A stretch of 64,000 nt of DNA from Paractinoplanes durhamensis (GCF_016862175.1 NZ_BOML01000048.1:1-64000), one strand, 5' to 3'; positions 40,557 to 49,277 are shown, numbered from the stretch's first letter. The notes: generated by a model not told the origin, from the sequence alone. A program made the numbers and translations.

Positions 40557-42745
40557 GCCGGCCAGTGTGACCCGAGCCACTGACATGGCGCTGACATCGG
40601 CATCAGCGCCATGTCAGGCGGCTGATTAAGGCGGAAGAACTGCGTCTCGCCGGTGGCGTCGTCCAGCGCGTCGTTGTCGGTCACCGCGTAGGCATGGCCG
40701 TTGCCGGCGATCGCGAGGCCCTCGATCTTGTCCTGCACCCAGCCGTGGTCCGACTTGAGCAGCGGCAGCAGGTCCTTCGCGAGGCGCTTCGGCACGGTCG
40801 GGAAGCCGGTCCAGGTGGCCGGGACGTCGAACTCGTAGATCTTCTTGATCGACGCCTGCGGGCCGCGCTGGTTGTCCCGCTCGATCACCGCGAACGTGTT
40901 GCCGTCCACCGCGACCAGTTCGGACAGTCCGGACCACCCGAGCGGGGCCGCGTCGACCGGATAGCCGAGCCACGCCCACTCGCCGGTCCTGGTGTCGTAG
41001 CGGCCGATCCGGTTGATCGTCTGCGGGTCGGTCTTCAGCGAGCGCTGCACCGCCACCCACACGTAGTCGCCCACCTCGGCCACGCCTTCGATGCCGTTGG
41101 TGGTGACCGCGGCGGCGATGTCGGCCGGGAAACCGATCTCCTGCTGCACGGCACCGGCCGCGTTGAGCCGGACCAGCAGGTTGGGTTTGGTCGCCGAGCC
41201 TTCGACGCCGAGCCAGTATCCGCCGGCCTTGCGAGCGACGAGGCCTTCCGCGTCGTACCCCACCGGCTTGCCGTCCTTGGTGACGGTGCGTTGCCCGACG
41301 ATGGTGGCCGGCGTCGACCGCACGTCGATCGAGAGGATCCGGGTGGGCGAGTAGGCGGCGTCGGTCACCGAGACCAACTGCGAAGACTTTCCGGGTACGG
41401 CGGAGAGCGCCCCCAGAGTTCCCCAGGGAATCAGGTCCTCGGAGACGATCGACGGGAACTGTCCGTGACCGAGACCGTAGATGTTGACCGCCCCGCGCAG
41501 GTTGACGGCCGGGTCCTCGGTCTCGCTGGACACGATGAGCAGACCGCGCGACGGCACCGCGACGACGCCCTCGGGCCCGGCCGCGGTCGGCAGGATCTGG
41601 GTGAAGCGCGGCCGGCGCGGATCGGACACGTCGTAGACGGCGGTGAAGTTGCCCCGCTCGGCGTTGACGAAGACATACGGCACGCCGTTGATCCGGGCGA
41701 ACGCCACGTTCTCCGGCTCGATGCCCTTGGCGTCCGACCGCCCGTCCGGGTAGAGGCCGTGCTCGACGGCGATGTGCTCGAGCGAGTTACCGGCGTCCCA
41801 GACCACCTTGCCGCCGCGGTCGAAGATCGTCCAGCCGCGCGAGCCACCCTCGTAGTCGCCCTCGTTGGCGCTGGCGAACAGGTCGTCGCTGATCCAGGCG
41901 ACCCCGTCCGGCTCCCGCTTCGCGGTGATCGTTCCATTAAGGACGATTTGCGAGTCATCGAGAGTGTCTACCCCGGAGACGGTGACCGACCCTGCCGAGA
42001 AGTGATTTATGACCGTTTTATTCCGAAGAGAAACGACCGCAATGTGGTTGTTCTCCTGCAACGAAACCACTGCCTCGTCCCGCGCGTTGATGCTCACGTA
42101 CTCGGGCTCGGGATCGCTCGGCGCCACCGACGAAAGACCGGAGAGCGAAACCGCCGAGGCCTTCCACGTACGGGTGTCGATCACCGACAGATAGCCGGCC
42201 GGCGACTGCGGCAGAGCGCCGTCGTCGACGTCCTCGTCCCGCTCGTTCTCGATCGCCACCGCGATGTACCGCCCGCTCGGCGCCACCGCCACCGAGTCCG
42301 GCTGCCCGCCCAGGTCGATCTCGCGGACCACCGCGCGGGTCCGGTCGTCGACGACGACCAGCTTGCCGGACGGGCTGGTGAAGCTGGTCCGGGTGTTCAC
42401 CGCGGCCAGCAGCAGGTGCCCGAGGTGCGCGACCGAGGTCGGCTCGCCGCCGACGGCGAGGGTGCCGCCGGGCTTGGGCGCGGCCGGGTCGGTGATGTCG
42501 GCGAAGCCGAGCCGCTTGCCCGGGCTGTCGGTGTAGACGACCGTCCGGCCGTCCGCGGTCACCGTGGAGATCTCCGCCGCGGCGGCGTCGCCGATCGACG
42601 AGTTCAGGTACGCGGGAAACGTGGCCAGGCGCCGGAATTCAGCATCGTGGGTGCGGCCGTGCGCGGACGCCGCGCCGGGCGCGACGTTGAGCGCGGCCGC
42701 GAGGCCCATCAGGGCAACAGCCGAGGTGGTACGGCGTAAAGGCAT
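40553..42745 (-). CDS. Secreted phytase-like/esterase-like beta-propeller protein
   Basis: 730 residues with a signal peptide (VALMGLAAALNVAPGAASAHG). The N-terminal ~350 residues are a surface-layer-type seven-blade propeller (LRGAVNIYGLGHGQFPSIVSE later joins the second part). The C-terminal ~250 residues match the 'esterase-like activity of phytase' domain (IEGVAEVGDYVWVAVQRSL, KIEGLAIAGNGHAYAVTDND). Family proteins are extracellular and may release phosphate, but catalysis is not established. The last ~22 residues (from about PPDMALMPMS) are encoded by the operator dyad of the ABC genes and look like run-on sequence. Its TGA overlaps the ATPase ATG. Confidence 0.8.
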   Translation of the reverse strand: MPLRRTTSAVALMGLAAALNVAPGAASAHGRTHDAEFRRLATFPAYLNSSIGDAAAAEISTVTADGRTVVYTDSPGKRLGFADITDPAAPKPGGTLAVGGEPTSVAHLGHLLLAAVNTRTSFTSPSGKLVVVDDRTRAVVREIDLGGQPDSVAVAPSGRYIAVAIENERDEDVDDGALPQSPAGYLSVIDTRTWKASAVSLSGLSSVAPSDPEPEYVSINARDEAVVSLQENNHIAVVSLRNKTVINHFSAGSVTVSGVDTLDDSQIVLNGTITAKREPDGVAWISDDLFASANEGDYEGGSRGWTIFDRGGKVVWDAGNSLEHIAVEHGLYPDGRSDAKGIEPENVAFARINGVPYVFVNAERGNFTAVYDVSDPRRPRFTQILPTAAGPEGVVAVPSRGLLIVSSETEDPAVNLRGAVNIYGLGHGQFPSIVSEDLIPWGTLGALSAVPGKSSQLVSVTDAAYSPTRILSIDVRSTPATIVGQRTVTKDGKPVGYDAEGLVARKAGGYWLGVEGSATKPNLLVRLNAAGAVQQEIGFPADIAAAVTTNGIEGVAEVGDYVWVAVQRSLKTDPQTINRIGRYDTRTGEWAWLGYPVDAAPLGWSGLSELVAVDGNTFAVIERDNQRGPQASIKKIYEFDVPATWTGFPTVPKRLAKDLLPLLKSDHGWVQDKIEGLAIAGNGHAYAVTDNDALDDATGETQFFRLNQPPDMALMPMSAPCQWLGSHWPA
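40564..40569 (-). promoter_or_regulatory. -10-like hexamer CACACT for the ABC exporter
   Basis: CACACT on the minus strand followed by 7 bases and the ATG at 40556. The expected -35 position falls inside the dyad at 40580-40617. Confidence 0.45.
40580..40617. promoter_or_regulatory. Large perfect dyad over the ABC exporter promoter (probable operator)
   Basis: CTGACATGGCGCTGA and TCAGCGCCATGTCAG are perfect 15-bp arms around the 8-base centre CATCGGCA. It lies inside the 3' end of the esterase-like gene and covers the -35 region of the exporter's own promoter. That is the position of a repressor site of TetR/PadR type; no such repressor gene is adjacent. Confidence 0.7.
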
Positions 42746-42754
42746 GCGCTCTGC

Positions 42755-43918
42755 CTACGTCAAGATCTTGTCGGGCTCCTTGACGTCGGACGAACGCGCG
42801 GTGCCGATGGGTGTCCAGATCAGCAGGGCCAGGCTGAAATAGACATAAAGATTGCTGCCGATGATCGCCAGCGGCGGCCGCGGCCCCTTCTCCCACAGCC
42901 AGGTGACCCGCGACGTCATCACCAGATAGGCCGCGCCGGCCAGGTAGAGCGGCTTGCGGTCCCGGCCGGACAGTCCGGCGTCGACGCAGCGGACCAGCGC
43001 CGGGATCAGGTAGACGCAGTGGTGCACCCAGGTGACCGGGCTGATCAGGCAGCCGACCACACCGGTGAGGGCGAGCCCGCCGGCCACGTCCGCCGGCGCC
43101 GTGCGGACGCGCCAGGCCCAGAACGCGAGGGTGGCCAGCACGCAGACCAGCCACACCTTCGACTCGGCCTGCTCGATCGGCAGCCGGGCCAGGAAGCCGC
43201 GCTCGGACTGGTTGGACAGGAACGACAGCACACCGACCCGGTTGGTGTCCCACAGCGCCGACGTCCAGAACTCGCGGGTCTCGTCCGGGAAGATCGCCCC
43301 GGCGACCAGGGTGGCCCCGGCCGCGGTGCCGGCCGCGGTCGCCGCGTCCCGCCACCGCCGGGTGATCAGCAGGTAGACGATGAAGATGCCCGGGGTCAGC
43401 TTGATCGCGGTGGCCAGCCCGATCCCGACGCCGGCCCAGCGGCGGCCCTTGGCCACGCCGAACAGCATGTCGCCGGCGACCAGGGTGAGCAGCAGGGTGT
43501 TGACCTGGCCGAAGGTGATCGTCTCGCGGACCGGCTCGAACGAGATCGCCAGGCAGATCGCGATGCCCAGGGCGAACCAGCGCGGCCAGCCCATCCGGGC
43601 GATCAGCGGCCCGGTGAACCAGTAGATCAGCAGCGCGGTGGTCAGCACGGTGCCGACCACCGCGATCACCACGACCAGGCCGAACGGCAGCACCGACATC
43701 GGCGACATGACCAGACCGGCGAACGGCGGGTAGGTGAAGCCGTACGGCGAGCCCGGCCGCAGCCAGTCGTAGACCATTCCGCCGTCGCCGTTGAACCAGT
43801 ACTGGATGGCGCCGTAGTAGACCTTCGAGTCGAAATATCCGTTACGGGTCTCGGCGAGATAGTTGATCAGCAGCGTGATCAGGGCCAGCAGGCTGAGAAC
43901 CAGAACTTTGAACCGCAT
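42755..43918 (-). CDS. GT87-family membrane mannosyltransferase-like protein (DUF2029)
   Basis: 387 residues, ~10 membrane helices. The GT87/DUF2029 N-terminal loop is FDSKVYYGAIQYWFNGDGG, where the first Asp would be catalytic, then PYGFTYPPFAGLVMSPM. Relatives add alpha-1,2-mannose from polyprenyl-phosphate-mannose to phosphatidylinositol mannosides and lipomannan. ATG at 43918 has AGGAAA eight bases upstream; ATG at 43942 would add eight residues. It overlaps the 3' end of the MptB-like gene by 77 bases on the same strand, so both are one operon. The phytase-like gene follows closely. Confidence 0.85.
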   Translation of the reverse strand: MRFKVLVLSLLALITLLINYLAETRNGYFDSKVYYGAIQYWFNGDGGMVYDWLRPGSPYGFTYPPFAGLVMSPMSVLPFGLVVVIAVVGTVLTTALLIYWFTGPLIARMGWPRWFALGIAICLAISFEPVRETITFGQVNTLLLTLVAGDMLFGVAKGRRWAGVGIGLATAIKLTPGIFIVYLLITRRWRDAATAAGTAAGATLVAGAIFPDETREFWTSALWDTNRVGVLSFLSNQSERGFLARLPIEQAESKVWLVCVLATLAFWAWRVRTAPADVAGGLALTGVVGCLISPVTWVHHCVYLIPALVRCVDAGLSGRDRKPLYLAGAAYLVMTSRVTWLWEKGPRPPLAIIGSNLYVYFSLALLIWTPIGTARSSDVKEPDKILT

Positions 43919-45251
43919 ACTTTGCTTTCCTGAATCGGACATACCCGATGTAGCAGATAAGTGCCGTCATCGCGACGGCACCCTGAGTCTTGACCGCGAG
44001 CGCAAGGTTGTAGCCGTCCGGCATGCACAGCGCCGACACGACCGCGGCCGGGACGGTCACCCATCGGGTCTCCCGCGGCAGCGTCGCCGCCAGCAGCACC
44101 AGGGCCCACGTCGCATACCAGGGATGAAACACCGGGGCGAGCAGCACGGTGGCCGCCATCGCGTAACCGGTCGAGATCCACACGTCGGCGCCGCGCAGCA
44201 CCCGCCACCACAGCACGACCAGCACGACGGCCAGCGCCACGATCCCGAGGATCCGGGTGACCGGCACCGCGTCCACCCCGAACAGGCCGATCGTCATGCC
44301 GATCGCGGTCGGCGGCGAGGTCCACTGCACCGAGGCGCCGCTCCCGGTCAGCCCGGTGATCCAGCCGAGCCCGCGGCCGGACACGAGCGAGACCACCCCG
44401 AGGGTCACGGCCAGCGCGGCGAGCAGCTCGGCCGCGGCCCGCCACTTCCGGTAGGCGAACACGATCAGCACCGCGAACGGGACCACCACCACCGCCGTCG
44501 CCTTCACGCCGATCGCCAGACCGAACAGGGCGCCCGCCGCCCACGGCCACCGGGCCGCGGCCAGGGCCAGCCCGGCCAGCAGGAAACCGATCATCACGGC
44601 GTCGTTGTGCGCGCCGGAGACCAGGTGGATCGGGATCAGCGGGCAGGCCAGCGCCAGCCACACCGCGCGCTTGAGCGGCACCCCGGACCGGCGGGTGATC
44701 GCGGGCAGCGACACCGCGATCAGGCCCACGCCGAGCACCGCTACGAGACGCAACACCGCGATGGTTCCGGAGAGTGAGCCGCCCAGCTTCGCGGCGGCCG
44801 CGGCCAGCAGCAGGAACACCGGGCCGTACGGCGCCGGGGCGGCCCGCCAGGTCGGCGCGACGCCGTCGGCCCAGGGACAACCCAGAACATCGACCCCGCC
44901 TGAGTACGGGTCCAGCCCGGCCGCCTGCTGCCACCCCTGACACGCGTACGAGTAGACGTCGTAGCTGCCCAGCGGAAGGAACGGCAGCAGCGGCACCATC
45001 CACAGCGCCGCCGTCACGTAGGCCCACCGGGCCGACGGGATGTCCCGGCGCCCCACCCACCACGCGCCGATCAGCAGCGCGGTGCCGGCCAGCCAGGCAA
45101 CCGGCAGCAGCACGCCGTTGTCGCCGAAGTAGATGGTGGCGGGCGTGACGGTCGGCGACCACGGACGGTGCGCGCCGCCCAGGTAGGCGGCCACGGCGAG
45201 CAACAGACTTCCTGCCAGCCCGGCGTAACGGACTCGGGTGGGGCGGGGCAC
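43842..45251 (-). CDS. MptB-like alpha-1,6-mannosyltransferase (GT-C)
   Basis: 469 residues, ~12 helices. Polyprenol-phosphomannose-dependent alpha-1,6-mannosyltransferase family: LPLGSYDVYSYACQGWQQ in the first large loop, HLVSGAHNDAVMIGFLLAG and the QWTSPPTAIGM motif. Such enzymes extend the mannan core of lipomannan at the outer face of the membrane. The GTG at 45251 is chosen because TAGGGT lies exactly 7 bases before it. It is divergent from the membrane-protein gene at 45310, which has the same promoter arrangement in mirror image. Exact acceptor uncertain. Confidence 0.87.
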   Translation of the reverse strand: MPRPTRVRYAGLAGSLLLAVAAYLGGAHRPWSPTVTPATIYFGDNGVLLPVAWLAGTALLIGAWWVGRRDIPSARWAYVTAALWMVPLLPFLPLGSYDVYSYACQGWQQAAGLDPYSGGVDVLGCPWADGVAPTWRAAPAPYGPVFLLLAAAAAKLGGSLSGTIAVLRLVAVLGVGLIAVSLPAITRRSGVPLKRAVWLALACPLIPIHLVSGAHNDAVMIGFLLAGLALAAARWPWAAGALFGLAIGVKATAVVVVPFAVLIVFAYRKWRAAAELLAALAVTLGVVSLVSGRGLGWITGLTGSGASVQWTSPPTAIGMTIGLFGVDAVPVTRILGIVALAVVLVVLWWRVLRGADVWISTGYAMAATVLLAPVFHPWYATWALVLLAATLPRETRWVTVPAAVVSALCMPDGYNLALAVKTQGAVAMTALICYIGYVRFRKAKYAVQSSGSQPAGPDHAADQLSRRDP

Positions 45252-45258
45252 GGCGAGC

Positions 45259-45264
45259 ACCCTA
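45259..45264 (-). promoter_or_regulatory. -10 hexamer TAGGGT, leaderless start of MptB-like gene
   Basis: TAGGGT on the minus strand followed by 7 bases and GTG at 45251. Confidence 0.6.
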
Positions 45265-45296
45265 CCGTGACGCGCTGCTACCTTTCGGCGGACCGG

Positions 45297-45302
45297 TAGG
45301 GT
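45297..45302 (+). promoter_or_regulatory. -10 hexamer TAGGGT, leaderless start of the divergent membrane-protein gene
   Basis: TAGGGT followed by 7 bases and GTG at 45310; mirror of the site at 45259, only 32 bases away. Confidence 0.6.
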
Positions 45303-45309
45303 CGGGCGG

Positions 45310-46875
45310 GTGTTGACCCGGCATCGGCTCGAGTGGGGCACCGCCGGAGTCGCGGTGGTGCTGGCCGTGGTCTACCTGGTGCTTCCGCCGATGGGTTCGG
45401 ACCTGTCCGCCCAGGTGGCCCGGGCCGATTTCTTCGCCGGGCACGGCTGGACCCCGATCGACCTGCGCTGGTATGCGGGCGTCGACCAGCTCGGCTACAG
45501 CCTGGTCTCGCCGCCGGTGATGGCGCTGCTCGGCGTCCGGGTCACCGGCGCGCTCGCCCTGGTCGCGTCGGCCGCCCTGCTGGCCGTGCTGTTCCGCCGC
45601 ACCGCCGCGGCCCGTCCGTGGCTCGGCGCCCTGGTCGGCACGGTCTGCATCGCCGGAAACCTGGTGAGCGGGCGGGTGACGTACGCCATCGGGGTGGCTC
45701 TGGGTCTTGGTGCTCTGACCCTGCTCACCGTGCCCAGGCTGCGCTTTCTCGCCGCCGTGGCGGCGCTGCTGGCCGGCGCGACGAGCCCGGTGGCCGGCCT
45801 GTTCCTCGGTCTCGCCGGCGCCGCGCTGCTGCTGTCCGGCCGGATGCTCGACGGTCTGCTGGTGGCGGTGCCGGCCGCGGTGCCGCTCGGCGCGAGTGCG
45901 CTGTGGCTGGGCGACGGTGGCTGGATGAACATCAGCCACACCGACACGCTGCGCGCCGTGGTGGCGAGCCTGGTGGTGGCGCTGCTGGTCCCGGCCCGCC
46001 CGGTCCGGATCGGCGCGGTGCTGTCGGCGCTCGGCGTGCTGGCCGCCGCGCTGGTGCACACCCCGGTCGGCCTGAACGCGACCCGCCTGGCGGTGATGTT
46101 CACCCTCCCGCTGCTGGCTGCCTACGCCGCGCTGCCGCTACCGAAACTGCCGCCCGGCCTGCACGAAAAAGCCGGCCGGCCGCCGGCTCCGCTCTGGGCC
46201 GTGCTCCCGTTACTGGTCGTAGCGTGCTGGTGGCAACCGCCGGTGGTCACCGGCGACGTGCGCGACCTGGGCAACCCGACCGCCGACCGCGCCTACTTCA
46301 CGCCCCTGCTGGCCCGCCTCGGCCAGGAGACGCTGACCGGCCGGGTGGAGATCCCGCCGACCCGCGACTACTGGGAGTCCGCCCACCTGGGCGACGTGCC
46401 GCTGGCCCGCGGCTGGCTGCGGCAGGCCGACATCGACCGCAACCCGCTGTTCTTCGCCGACATCCCCGGCACCACCGGCACCGGCGTCGCCCTGACCGCG
46501 GACAGCTACCGCACCTGGCTGGCCGACGTGGCCGTGCAGTTCGTGGCCGTCCCCGACGCCGAGCTGACCTGGTCGGGCCGCCCGGAGGCGGCGCTGGTCA
46601 CGGCCGGCCTGCCCTACCTGACCGAGATCTGGCGGGGCGACCACTGGCACCTCTACCGGGTGGCCGACCCGCAGCCGATCGTCGCGCCGCCGGCCACCAT
46701 GGTCGCCCAGACCGCCGACGCGGTGACGTTCCGCGCCGAACGCGCCGGCGACGTGGTGATCCGGGTCCGCCATTACCGCTGGCTGCGTGCCTCCGGCGGC
46801 GCGGTCGTCGAGAAGAGCGGCGTCTGGACCCTGGTCCGCGTCCCCTCCGCCGGCGAATACACCCTGACCAGCTAA
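45310..46875 (+). CDS. Polytopic membrane protein, possible GT-C-like
   Basis: 521 residues. About ten N-terminal membrane helices with a first loop SAQVARADFFAGHGWTPIDLRWY containing acidic residues, then a ~200-residue extracytoplasmic C-terminal domain (PPTRDYWESAHLGDVPLARGW). Architecture resembles GT-C transferases or their accessory proteins, and the head-to-head arrangement with the MptB-like gene suggests a role in the same cell-envelope glycan, but no family is certain. GTG 45310 is fixed by the -10 box. Its stop overlaps the convergent Lrp gene by four bases. Confidence 0.75.
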   Translation: MLTRHRLEWGTAGVAVVLAVVYLVLPPMGSDLSAQVARADFFAGHGWTPIDLRWYAGVDQLGYSLVSPPVMALLGVRVTGALALVASAALLAVLFRRTAAARPWLGALVGTVCIAGNLVSGRVTYAIGVALGLGALTLLTVPRLRFLAAVAALLAGATSPVAGLFLGLAGAALLLSGRMLDGLLVAVPAAVPLGASALWLGDGGWMNISHTDTLRAVVASLVVALLVPARPVRIGAVLSALGVLAAALVHTPVGLNATRLAVMFTLPLLAAYAALPLPKLPPGLHEKAGRPPAPLWAVLPLLVVACWWQPPVVTGDVRDLGNPTADRAYFTPLLARLGQETLTGRVEIPPTRDYWESAHLGDVPLARGWLRQADIDRNPLFFADIPGTTGTGVALTADSYRTWLADVAVQFVAVPDAELTWSGRPEAALVTAGLPYLTEIWRGDHWHLYRVADPQPIVAPPATMVAQTADAVTFRAERAGDVVIRVRHYRWLRASGGAVVEKSGVWTLVRVPSAGEYTLTS

Positions 46876-47333
46876 TCCAGCGACTCGATCACCGGCTTGC
46901 GGGCGTGCTGGTAGATCACCGAGCTGCGGAAACCGACGATCTCGCGGCGGCCGGTGAACTTGTCCATCAGGAACGAGTGCAGCGCGTCCACGCTCGGCAC
47001 CGCCACGTGCACCAGGAAGTCGTCGCCACCGGCCACCACGAACACGCTCAGCACCTCGGGCAGCCCGGTCGCGTACGCCTTGAAGCCCTCGATCACGTCC
47101 CGGCTCATCGGCCGCAGCTGCACGTGCAGGAAGGCCTGCACGTGCCGGTTGAGCGCGGCCAGGCTGATCTCCGCGTGGTAGCCGGTGAGCACCCCGCGGT
47201 CGCGCAGCAGCCGCACCCGTTCGAGGCAGGTAGAGGGCGCGATGCCGACCGCGCGGGCCAGGTCGCGGTTGGTCTGCCGGGCGTTGCGCTGCAATTCCCG
47301 CACGATCGCCGAATCAACGTCGTCCACGACCAC
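46872..47333 (-). CDS. Lrp/AsnC-family transcriptional regulator
   Basis: About 153 residues. N-terminal helix-turn-helix: DVDSAIVRELQRNARQTNRD to GIAPSTCLERVRLL. The C-terminal RAM domain ends VIYQHARKPVIESLD. Lrp regulators respond to amino acids. The divergent neighbour is a branched-chain/phenylalanine-type amino-acid dehydrogenase, its likely target. GTG at 47333 lies seven bases after GGAGG; the GTG one codon earlier is an alternative. The 103-base gap between the two genes must hold both promoters. Confidence 0.9.
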   Translation of the reverse strand: MVVDDVDSAIVRELQRNARQTNRDLARAVGIAPSTCLERVRLLRDRGVLTGYHAEISLAALNRHVQAFLHVQLRPMSRDVIEGFKAYATGLPEVLSVFVVAGGDDFLVHVAVPSVDALHSFLMDKFTGRREIVGFRSSVIYQHARKPVIESLD

Positions 47334-47436
47334 CACTTTCCCTCCGCCGCCGAACTTCGTTCGGCAAACCCCGTTGGGCCCAGGCCAGGCGCCTAACTTC
47401 TGCTCATTGACCCGAGCAACTGTACGGAGGAAAGCG

Positions 47437-48499
47437 ATGTTCTCGCATGAGCGGGTGATCGTGCGCCGCGGCCCGGAGTCCGGCCTGCCGATCGTCGTGG
47501 CGGTCCACTCCACCGCCCGCGGCCAGGCGATCGGCGGCTGCCGGATGAAGGCCTACCCGGACTGGCCGGACGGCCTGGCCGACGCGCTGCGGCTGTCGGC
47601 CGCGATGACCGACAAGTGCGCCCTGGCCGGCCTCCCCAACGGCGGCGGCAAGACGGTGATCGCGCTGCCGCCCGGCCCGATCGACCCGGAACTGCGCCGC
47701 GCCGCCCTGCACGACGCCCACCACGATCGCCGAGCTGAACGGCGCCTACGCGACCGGCCCGGACGTCGGCACCGGCCCGGACGACATGGCCGTCATCGGC
47801 GAGCGCACCGGCCACGTCTTCTGCCGCCCGGCCGCGCTGGGTGGCAGCGGCGACTCCTCCCCCGCCACCGCGATCGGCACGGTCGCCGCGCTGAAGGCGG
47901 TGTGCGCCGCCCTGTTCGGCTCGCCCGACCTGGCCGGGCACAGCTTCGCGATCCTCGGCCTGGGCCGGGTCGGCGCGCACGTCGCCGGCCTGCTGACCGA
48001 CGCGGGCGCGAAGCTGACCGTCAGCGACATCGACGAGTCACGGCGGGCGCTGGCCCCGGCGGCGACGTGGACGAGCCCGGCCGACTGCCTCAGCGCCGAG
48101 GTGGACGTGCTGGTCCCGGCCGCCCTCGGCGGCGTCCTCACCCCCGCGACCGTCCCGTCGTTGCGCTGCCGGGCCGTCGCCGGCCCGGCCAACAACCAGC
48201 TCGACGCCCCGCCGACCGCCGACCTGCTGCACGAGCGCGGCATCCTCTGGGCCCCGGACGCGGTGGTCAGCGCGGGCGGCATCATCCACGCCACCGCCGT
48301 CGAGCTGCGCCACGAGCCGGAACGCCAGGCCCGGCACCGGGTGGAGGCGATCGGCGACACCCTGGCCGCGCTGCTGCGATCCGCGTCGGTCGCCGGCATC
48401 CCGCCCGCTGAGGCGGCCGCCCGGGCGCTCCAGGACGTGAACGATCAGCGTGCCGTCCGGTCGGCCGCGGGTGCCGGGGAGATGCCACCCCTGCCCTGA
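47437..48499 (+). pseudogene. Glu/Leu/Phe/Val dehydrogenase, frameshifted
   Basis: NAD-dependent amino-acid dehydrogenase of the leucine/valine type, ~353 residues when repaired. The first frame (47437 to ~47715) gives ARGQAIGGCRMKAYPDW and the catalytic-lysine motif MTDKCALAGLPNGGGKT. At 47717-47719 an extra C in a CCC run shifts frame. The second frame continues TTIAELNGAYATGPDVGTGP, the Rossmann loop FAILGLGRVGAHVAGLL and NNQLDAPPTADLLHERG. Apart from this one base the gene is intact, with GGAGG before the ATG, so it may be a recent mutation or a sequencing error. It is divergent from an Lrp-type regulator. Family members deaminate branched-chain amino acids. Confidence 0.85.
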
Positions 48500-49140
48500 G
48501 CTGGGTGCCGGCGCCGAATGTGGTCGGTGTGGGCGGTGACCGTGTCGATCTGGCCGGCCAGATCGGGATGCTCGGGCAGATGGTGGTGGATCGCCGCGAG
48601 CAGAGCGGGCAGGGCGGACGCGTCCGGGTCGCCGAGGGCCTGATGCAGCCGGGCGAGGGCTGTGGCTGCGGTCTCGTCGAGGTCGGTCAGGGCGGTGATC
48701 TGCCCGGCGAGCCGGCGCAGGTCGGCGACGTTGTCGTTCGCCCACTGGGTGACAGCGCGGTGGGCGGACCGGCGGTCGCGTTCGGCCTGCACGCGGGCGT
48801 CACGGGTGTCGCCGGGCTGGTCGGTGGCCGCTGCGGTGCTGCGCAGGTAGCGGCGCTCGGCGGCCTGGCGGCTGGCCACGCCGAGCGCGGGGGCCAGGGC
48901 CTGCCAGGAGACCCCGGCGGCGCGGGCGGCGGCGATCAGGGTCGGTTCGAGGCCGGCGAGTTCGCTCTGCGCCCAGCGCAGCAGCACCAGGGCATCCAGC
49001 AGCTCGGCGGGCTGCAGGGCCGCGTGGTCGGCGGCGGGCTGCTGGACGGCGTGTGCGGCGGCGGCGATCGCGGCGATGACGACCGCCAGATCCCGCTTTG
49101 CGGGTGCCGACAGCGCAGCCCCGGCGGGTGTGTCGGCCAT
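48445..49140 (-). CDS. Putative HSP18-locus transcriptional regulator
   Basis: 231 residues, mainly helical and Ala-rich. The centre contains RAAGVSWQALAPALGVASRQAAERRYLR, a helix-turn-helix-like segment as in actinobacterial proteins annotated as HSP18 transcriptional regulators, beside small heat-shock genes. It is divergent from the Hsp20 gene across a 137-base gap rich in direct and inverted repeats, which are its likely binding sites. Its 3' end overlaps the dehydrogenase gene by 55 bases. The DNA-binding role is inferred from context and the weak HTH only. Confidence 0.6.
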   Translation of the reverse strand: MADTPAGAALSAPAKRDLAVVIAAIAAAAHAVQQPAADHAALQPAELLDALVLLRWAQSELAGLEPTLIAAARAAGVSWQALAPALGVASRQAAERRYLRSTAAATDQPGDTRDARVQAERDRRSAHRAVTQWANDNVADLRRLAGQITALTDLDETAATALARLHQALGDPDASALPALLAAIHHHLPEHPDLAGQIDTVTAHTDHIRRRHPAQGRGGISPAPAADRTAR

Positions 49141-49157
49141 GTGGTCTCCGTCCCTTT

Positions 49158-49262
49158 CATCTCTTCGCTGACGACGTCATCTTTTCGTTGACGACCCACT
49201 TGTCATCGTCGCGATGACGTGTTAGAAACACGGTATCGCGCATTGACCGTCAAGTCGATACC
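49158..49262. promoter_or_regulatory. Operator-like repeats between the putative regulator and hsp20
   Basis: Two near-identical 20-bp units start at 49158 and 49178 (CATCTCTTCGCTGACGACGT and CATCTTTTCGTTGACGACCC). A perfect dyad GTCATCG-TCG-CGATGAC is at 49202-49218. A second dyad, GGTATCG...CGATACC at 49232-49262, encloses TTGAC-C-GTCAA. None fits the HAIR (HspR) or CIRCE consensus. Confidence 0.65.
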
Positions 49263-49277
49263 GCAGGAGGTGGGGAA

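Noticed and set aside
49158..49262. HspR (HAIR) or HrcA (CIRCE) operator at hsp20
   Set aside because: The repeats do not contain CTTGAGT-N7-ACTCAAG or the CIRCE TTAGCACTC arms.
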